Positions 1 to 7,400 of a stretch of DNA of 54,101 bases are shown here, one piece after another. The stretch's first letter is position 1. Every line of letters begins with the position of its first letter. The translations under genes and the position numbers were made by a program. This stretch comes from Chloroflexota bacterium (GTDB lineage Bacteria; Chloroflexota; Limnocylindria; Limnocylindrales; CSP1-4), in NCBI GenBank assembly GCA_003158675.1, contig PMKN01000081.1:9290-63390 (forward strand). The letters are read 5' to 3'. The notes below the pieces were generated by a model, which saw only the letters and a list, made by a program, of their open reading frames with translations, made no database searches and was not told the DNA's origin.

Positions 1-1
1 C

Positions 2-748
2 GTCTTCGGTTGGCTAGCTCTCTTCGGAATGCGCGGCCCGCAAAGCTGGCCGGGCGTCGCCCTCGAGCTGTGCATCCCGGTGATCGCGGTCGCGAGTGCG
101 TTCGTTTGGATCGAGCGACCGATGCCACACGTCGGCCGTTGGGCCGTCATCGTCGCGGCGCTGAGCGTCGTCGTCATGTCACTCGGCGTCGTCGCTTTCA
201 GCGTCTCGTCCACCAGCGGGGACGCGCTGCCCAGCGGGGGCGCGATGCCCAGCCTGGTCGTTTGCTCGGGGCCCGATCAGAGCACGTCGTGCCAGCCCGA
301 CCTCCATTTCGACACCGTCGCCCCAATCGCGCCGGCGCGCTGGCTCCCTGCGGGGTCGCTGAGCGATGTGTCGTACTCGTCTGGAGCGTCCGGAAGCAGC
401 TTCCACGACCAGTTCGGCGCCGGGCAGCCAGCGCCGTCGACTGCCCGGAGCCTCTCGAACTGGACCGACCTGCGATTCGAGGCGTGGCACGCGCTTCCGA
501 TGGACGAACCCGGTCCGGACGGGATCGACACGCGGTACTCGGCCCCATTCGCAGTCCAGCCCGCAGTCTCGAGTGGCAACGCCCTCACGGCGGTCTTCCA
601 CTTCGAGCGGCTCCGAGACGCTGGGTCGTGGTGGGTCGTGCTCACCGCTGTTGGTCCGGATGGACATCGCTACCTGCTCGATGACGGTCAGAACGGCACC
701 AGCTACTTCAACGGGTCGGCCTGGGACTGGCTGACCGCGCCGCAATGA
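2..748 (+). CDS. C-terminal part of a probable acyltransferase-3 (OafA-like) membrane protein, 5' truncated by window
   Basis: The reading frame is open from the window edge, so the true start lies outside; the first ATG is at 29. The visible N-terminal part holds two or three hydrophobic segments, with the short motif FVWIERPMPHVGRW between them. An 'ERP' turn followed by a last helix is typical of the end of acyltransferase-3 proteins, which move acyl groups from the cytoplasm onto surface sugars. After the last helix comes about 170 residues of probably extracellular sequence rich in Ser, Trp and Asp, which I do not recognise; OafA relatives often carry an SGNH domain there, but no GDS motif is visible. 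The stop overlaps the next start (ATGA), so the two genes are probably co-translated. Family assignment is tentative because most of the membrane domain is missing. Confidence 0.5.
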   Translation, partial: VFGWLALFGMRGPQSWPGVALELCIPVIAVASAFVWIERPMPHVGRWAVIVAALSVVVMSLGVVAFSVSSTSGDALPSGGAMPSLVVCSGPDQSTSCQPDLHFDTVAPIAPARWLPAGSLSDVSYSSGASGSSFHDQFGAGQPAPSTARSLSNWTDLRFEAWHALPMDEPGPDGIDTRYSAPFAVQPAVSSGNALTAVFHFERLRDAGSWWVVLTAVGPDGHRYLLDDGQNGTSYFNGSAWDWLTAPQ

Positions 749-1080
749 ACCGCAGCGATGCCTCGGCGGCCGTGCCGCCACTCGCGGACGCTCGCGAACG
801 GGTGCTCGTCGCGGTTGACGAACTAGACGGCGGGGCTGCGACTGGCCCCGCCATCCTCGGCCGCATGCACGAGCGATTGACTGATACCGAGCACGGAGAG
901 AGACTCGGAGCCGGTCCGAACTCGGGTGACCAGAGTTTCCTTTACCCGGCGCTGCACAGCCTGGAGGCCGACTGGCGGATCCAGGCCAGGTGGCTCCCAG
1001 ACGCCAACGGCATCCGCCACCGCACCTACCGAAAGCGGCGCCTGCTACCACCGGGACTCGTCTGGACCCAGCGCAGCTGA
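745..1080 (+). CDS. PadR-like winged-helix transcriptional regulator
   Basis: A 111-residue protein whose middle carries the PadR-type signature LYPALHSLEADWRIQAR followed by a wing-like stretch ending in RHRTYRKRRLL. PadR regulators are small winged-helix repressors, usually autoregulated and often next to the membrane protein they control. The region before the LYPAL motif (GPAILGRMHERL) fits the recognition-helix area. The start ATG overlaps the stop of the upstream membrane protein by 4 bp, which supports translational coupling and a shared role. There is no long C-terminal dimerisation helix, so this is a short PadR or one truncated at the C-terminus. The ligand is unknown. Confidence 0.6.
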   Translation: MNRSDASAAVPPLADARERVLVAVDELDGGAATGPAILGRMHERLTDTEHGERLGAGPNSGDQSFLYPALHSLEADWRIQARWLPDANGIRHRTYRKRRLLPPGLVWTQRS

Positions 1081-1437
1081 TGCCCGCCTTCGTGCGTCCG
1101 GGCATGACCCTGCTCAACGAGGCCGCGGTATAGAGCGCGGTCTCCAGGAGCCGCTGAGCGCTCTCGACCGTGCGAAGACCTGAGAAGTCGTAGATGGTCG
1201 CGACGCTTCGAGCCTTGCGCCGATGGTGGCCTCCAACGCGCCGAGCCTCCTGCGCCGCGTCGGAACTGTCGGCCCAGCTGCCGATTCGTCCTTCACGCAA
1301 CCTGCATAGCGGGTAAGGTATGCGGGTTCGACTCATGCGAACTGCGTAGGAGCCGATAGGGGGCGCTTCGAGCGCCAGGGGGCCGTCACCGTCAGGCGGC
1401 TGGCAGAGGAGGGGGCGCCGGCGGCGCCCGATGATCG
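1081..1437. other. Intergenic region upstream of the RHS gene
   Basis: No convincing gene is seen here. It holds two perfect inverted repeats close to the RHS start: GGCGCT-TCG-AGCGCC at 1362-1376 and GGGCGCC-GGC-GGCGCCC at 1413-1429. A T-arm-like string GGGTTCGACTC near 1314-1324 has no matching stem and is not a tRNA. Confidence 0.5.
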
Positions 1438-1440
1438 ATG
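1405..1440 (+). promoter_or_regulatory. Shine-Dalgarno separated from the start codon by a hairpin
   Basis: The strong ribosome-binding sequence AGAGGAGG lies at 1405-1412, too far from the ATG at 1438 (25 nt) for normal initiation. The 17 nt directly after it (1413-1429) form a perfect 7-bp stem with a 3-nt loop. Looping this hairpin out leaves 8 nt between the Shine-Dalgarno and the ATG. An in-frame stop at 1432 excludes any upstream start for this reading frame. The sequence shows the arrangement; the role in bridging the ribosome-binding site is inference. Confidence 0.5.
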
Positions 1441-4400
1441 GGCATTCGCAGTCTGCGCACAACGGTCGTCGCTCTCGCCGCGGTTCTGGTTCTCGTCGTT
1501 GGTACCGCCGGGCAGGCCCTCGCCTGCGGCACGCGTGAGCGAAACGAGAACCTCCATCTCGAGACGAGCGTTGGCTTCCCGACACTGTCGCCTTCGATCA
1601 GCCTCAGTCTCGCGGTCGACCGGCAGACCGCGATCCCCGGCGACAAGCTCACATACAGCGCGGTAGTCACCAATACCGCCTCGAACCTGACGATCACCGG
1701 TGAGATCCAGGCCAGCAACTCGAACCGCACGGCCGCCACGATCGGCGCCTGGTATGACGTTGTCTCGAGCGATCCAAAGGGCCGCTGCGGGGACTGCGAT
1801 CAGGACAGCCACGGGAATGACAAAGATAAGTGGACACCGCTGGCCGCCGCTGCCGGAGCGCTCGTCGGACGCATGCCGGTCCAGAAGGCGCCGACCGCGC
1901 CGGGCATGACCTTCAGCGCCGTTCCGGTCACAGCCAAGGGCGTGACCTACCCGAGCGGCACAGACACGATCAGCGGCACCTCCATCGGTCCGAGCGCCAC
2001 GGCCCGCTGGGAGTTCACCGCGGTGCTCGCTCTCACGCCGGCGCAGGCCAAGGCCCTCTTCAAGGGATCCGAGGCGCTGCCGATCCGCCAGAGCTTCCAC
2101 GCCGAGCCGACCAGCGGCATTATCGCGGACTCGAACGAGGCAACCCTCGCCAGCGTCAACTTCTGCCAGCAGCTCACGATGAAGAACTCCGGCAGCGCCA
2201 CCAACGTGAGCGTCGCCATCACTCTGCCCGACGGGACGGTCCGGACTCTCAACAAGTCCACGACGGCAGCCCTCGAATCCATTGCCCCCGGCGCTAGCGC
2301 GACCGCCACGACCAGCTATACGGTTCCCGTGCCTGCCGCCAAGGGCGCATCTGAGACCGACGCCGCCTATCACGCCCGCCTGGCGGCCCTCGACGCAAAG
2401 AGAATGACGGCATCGGCCACGGCCAGGGTGGGGACAGCCGGCCTAAGTGTGGCCGCTCCCGCCCCCGCCACCACCACCGAGACCGTGCCGATCCTCTCTC
2501 TGACCAAGACCGGCCCAGCAACCGTCGATGCGGGCAAGAGCGCGACATACGATCTCGCTCTCTCCAACAATGGCTCGGCCTCGGCCCGGAGCCTGACTCT
2601 GGCCGACTCGCTGCCGGACGGCACTGCCATCCCCACGGGCGGCACGCCCGCAGCTCTTGCCCCGGCCGCAACCGGCACCGCGCACGCCAGTTACGCCGTG
2701 CCGGCCGCCCAACCTGCGGGCGATCTCACCGACACGGCGTCGCTGCGGTGGACCGACGCCAACGGCAACATATACGGCCCGATCAGCTCCAACGCGACCA
2801 CGAAGGTGACCCGGCCGACTGTAACGGTGACGGTGATCGTGACCGCCTCGAGCGGCTCGATCACATACGGCGGCGCCGTTCCGGCGATCACGCCTTCCTA
2901 CTCCGGCTGGCTCGGGGGCGATGGTCCGGAGGTTCTGACAACGGCACCGGCCTGCACCACCACGGCCACGAATAGCAGCGGCGTCGGAACCTACAAGACG
3001 AGCTGCTCTGGCGCGGCCGCTCCCAACTACACCTTCAGCTATGCCGAGGGCACGATCACCGTGAAGGCGGCGCCCGTCATCGTCACGGCCTCGAGCGGCG
3101 CGATCACATACGGCGGCACCGTCCCGGCGATCACCCCGGGCTACTCCGGCTGGGTCGGTGGCGACAGCCCTTCGGTCCTGACCACAGCGCCGACCTGCAC
3201 GACCACGGCCAAGAGCGCCAGCCTCGCCGGCACCTACAGCTCTAGCTGCTCCGGGGCCGCCGCTCCCAACTACACCTTCAGCTACGCCGATGGCAGCGTG
3301 ACCGTAAATCCGGCTCTCGTGACCGTGACCGCATCGAGCGGCTCTATGACCTACGGGGCCACGGTGCCAACGATCACGCCTTTCTACTCGGGTTGGGCCA
3401 AGGGCGATGGTCCGGCCGTCCTGACCAGCGCGCCGACCTGCTCAACAGCGGCCACGAGCACGAGCGGCGTCGGCACATACAAGACGAGCTGCTCAGGGGC
3501 CGCCGCTGCCAACTACACCTTCAGCTATGTCGATGGCAGCGTGACCGTCAATCCGGCCCTCGTGACCGTGACCGCATCCTCTGACTCGATGACCTACGGG
3601 GCCACGGTGCCGGTTATCACGCCTGCCTACTCCGGCTGGGTCAACGGTGAGGGCCCCTCGGTTCTGACAACTGCGCCGACCTGCACCACCACGGCCACGA
3701 AGAGCAGCCCCGCCGGCACCTACAGCTCTAGCTGCTCCGGGGCGGCCGCTGCCAACTACACCTTCAGCTATGTCGAGGGCACGATCAGCGTGAACCCGAC
3801 CGTCGTGATCGTGACCGCCTCGAGCGGCTCGATCACATACGGCGGCGCCGTTCCGGCGATCACGCCTTCCTACTCCGGCTGGCTCGGGGGGGACGGCCCT
3901 TCGGTTCTGACAACGGCGCCGGCCTGCACGACCACGGCCACGAGCGCCAGCGGCGTCGGAACCTACAAGACGAGGTGCTCCGGGGCCGCCGCTCCCAACT
4001 ACACCTTCGTCTACGCCGACGGCACGATCACCGTCACCCCCGCGCTCGTCACGCTCACCGCGCCGTCGGGCTCGATGACCTACGGCGGCACCGTTCCGGC
4101 GATCACGCCTGCCTACTCCGGCTGGGTCGGTGGCGACGGCCCTTCGGTCCTGACCAGCGCGCCGACCTGCACGACCACGGCCAAGAGCGCCAGCCTCGCC
4201 GGCACCTACAGCTCTAGCTGCTCCGGGGCCGCCGCTGCCAACTACACGTTTGCCTACGTCGAGGGCAGCGTGACCGTCAATCCGGCTCTCGTGACCGTGA
4301 CCGCATCGAGCGGCTCGTTGACCTACGGGGCCACCGCGCCCGCCATCACCGCCTCCTACTCCGGCTGGGCCAACGGCGAGAGCCCCTCGGTTCTGACAAC

Positions 4401-7400
4401 GGCACCGGTTTGCACGACCGCGGCCACGAGCGCCAGCCCCGCCGGCACCTACAAGACGAGCTGCTCGGGCGCCGTCGCTCCCAACTACACGTTCGACTAC
4501 GTCGACGGCAGCGTGACCGTCAATCCGGCCCTGGTCACCGTGACCGCATCGAGCGGCTCGATGACCTACGGCGACACGGTGCCGGTTATCACCGCCTCCT
4601 ACTCCGGCTGGGTCGGAGGCGACGGCCCTGCGGTCCTGACCACAGCGCCGACTTGCACCAGCACGGCCACGAGCGCCAGCGCCGCCGGCACCTACCCCTC
4701 GAGCTGTTCAGGGGCAGCCGCTGACGACTACACCTTCAGCTATGTCGATGGCACGGTCAGCGTCAACGGGGGCACAACCACTGGCCTTACACTCTCGCCC
4801 CAATCCGGCGGGCCGTTGCCGCTCGGCAGCTCCTACACGTTCACTGTCACAGCCACGGACTCGAACGGCGAACCCGTCTCCGGAGCGGCCGTAGCACTGA
4901 CCGTCGACGGACCAAACGCAGCCACGACAACCATCACAACCGGTGCCGACGGCAAGGCCACCTACTCCTACACAGGGGTCAACGCGGGTACGGACTACGC
5001 TCAGGCGACCGGCACTGACGCAACCGGGCCGATCGCCTCCAACACGCTCTCGGTGGTCTGGTTCGTGCCCGACGTCGCGGTCAGCTCGAACACCATTCAT
5101 GGCCGGTTCTACATCACCTCCCCGGACAGCTACTCGTTCACGGCTCAGCCGTCCTGGACACCCGCCTTCGAGCAGGACTTCCCGACCATCGACTTCAACC
5201 CGGCGAAGGGCTTGATCCCGGGCAACGTCTCCGGATTCGACTGGGAGGACACCCACACATTTACCGACATCACCACCGATCCGAGCGGCCATTTCACAGG
5301 CTCGATCACAGCACAGGGCAACGGTCACGTCGCCGGAATCGGGGATATGGCTGCTTTCAACGACGTGTTCACAGGCAATCTGGCCATCGCCCACGCCGGC
5401 AACTACACCTTCGACTTCGGCTGCGACGACGGCTTCATGTTCTTCGTCGGCGGTGGCGCTACTCATGTTTCGGGTTGGGAGGCCTTTGCGCCGTCCGTCT
5501 CGCCCTTCACGGGCCTGCCTCTCATGGGCGGCTGGAATTACGTGTGGCCGGGCCAGGACATGCAGGAGGTCGTCAACTTCCCGGCCCCGGGCGTCTATCA
5601 ATTCGAACTCGATCACGAGGAGGCCGCGAGCGGCCTGGTCCAGATGACCATGAACGTTCAGGTTGGCTCGGGGACCTCGCAGGCCGACTTCTCTCCGCTG
5701 GCCTCCACAGCCAGTCTGATCCTCTCGCCTGCCGTCACGACTCCCGCCGGCACCGGTGAGCGCCGGACGTTCACCGCGTTCGCCCAGGCACCCGATGGTT
5801 CGCCCGCAGCGGGCGTCTCGGTTCGCTTCTACCTCACCAACAGCGGCCAGATAGCCACGGTGACCACGGACTCCCGCGGTCTTGCCTCCTTCTCATACTC
5901 GCGCGATGTAACCGTCACAGATGCGGTCTTTGCCGAGGCCTCGATCGCCGGGCTGCCGGTCGAATCGACCGTCGTACTCCAGCAGTGGAATGCCGTCGCG
6001 CTCACGCCGCCTGCGATCGGTGCGCAGACCCCACTGGACGGCACCGAGATCGCTGCGCCTACGCAGGTCACCGCCGCCTTCACGCCCCCGGACGGCCAGA
6101 CGATCCGTGACTGGAAGGTCGAACTAGCGCCCACCGACGATCCTTCGGCTTCGAAGCTCCTTGCCTCGGGTTCGGGCACGCCGCCCGCGACCCTCGCCAC
6201 CCTTGATCCCACGGTTCTCGCCAACGGCGATTACAGGATCACGATCAGTGCCTTCGCCTCGGGCGGCGGTGGCCTGAGTTCCGCGGTCGATGTCATCGTC
6301 AGCGGCAACCTCAAGCTCGGCCGATACCAGGTCACTTACCAAGACGCCAACGTCCCGGTTGGCGGCATCCCGATCCAGGTTCAGCGGACCTATGATTCGT
6401 TCGACAAGAGCCAGGATGCCTTCGGCGTTGGCTGGACCCTCGGAGTCGCCAACTTCCGCGTCTACACCAACGGCGCTCTAGGAGAGAGTGGCTGGAGTCA
6501 ATACGACTCGGGCTGCTTCATGGCCGGTCTTGGCGGCGGTCTCTGCCAGATGGCCTGGGCGACCGCTCGGCCCCACTTCGTCTCCGTGGTCTGGCCCGAC
6601 GGTCACACCGAGACCTTCGACTTCACTCCGACCGGCGGGTCCAACCTGTTCTGGCTCGGCTCGGCTGCATTCACTGCGCGACCGGGTTCCACTTCCAAGC
6701 TCGAAGTTACTGGTGACACCAGCCTCTCATACAGCGGCGACGGCGACCTCTACGGCGGCATCGGTGGCCCGGTCTTCAACCCAACCCGCTTCACCCTAAC
6801 GGCCCGTGATGGCACCGTCTACCTCCTCGATTGCGCGAGCGGCCTCGTCTCTGAGACCGACCGCAGCGGCAACACCGTCACGGTCGATTCGTCCGGCATC
6901 CACAGCTCGCTCGGTCCGTCGATCACGTTCACGCGCGACGCGAGCGGCCGAATCTCCAAGCTCACCAAGCCCGACGGCACGACCTTTTCGTACGGGCACA
7001 ACGGTGCCGGCGATCTCGTCTCGGTCACCGATGAGCGCGGCAATACCGCAACCTACGACTACGACGGCAACCACAACCTCACCAAGACGATCGACCCGAA
7101 TGGACAGCCGCTCCGGACCCTCGTCTACGACACGAACGGCCGACTGCAGTCGATCGCGGATGGGGCCGGCAACACGACTACGCTGGCACTCGATCCGAAC
7201 GCTCGCACCGAAACCGTCACCGGTCCGGATCCGCGCTTGACCACTATCAGCTCTATGGACGCGAGGGGCGATATCGTCCAGGTCGACGAAGTCTTCGATG
7301 GCAAGAAGATCACGACGAAATTCACCTATGACGAGTTCGGCCACCTCCTGTCAGAGACCGACCCAGCCGGGCACGTTTCACAGGTCACTTACGACCTGGC

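Noticed and set aside
1300-1345. tRNA-like T-arm GGGTTCGACTC
   Set aside because: The flanking bases do not form the T-stem, and no acceptor, D or anticodon arms can be drawn around it.
2833-4767. CRISPR-like regular repeat array
   Set aside because: The 243-bp periodicity is coding, translates to an MBG-type domain and has no short repeats separated by unique spacers.
4708-5616. 302-residue minus-strand ORF inside the RHS gene
   Set aside because: It is antisense to the PA14/Ig region, its composition mirrors the plus-strand codons, and it has no ribosome-binding site or recognisable domain.
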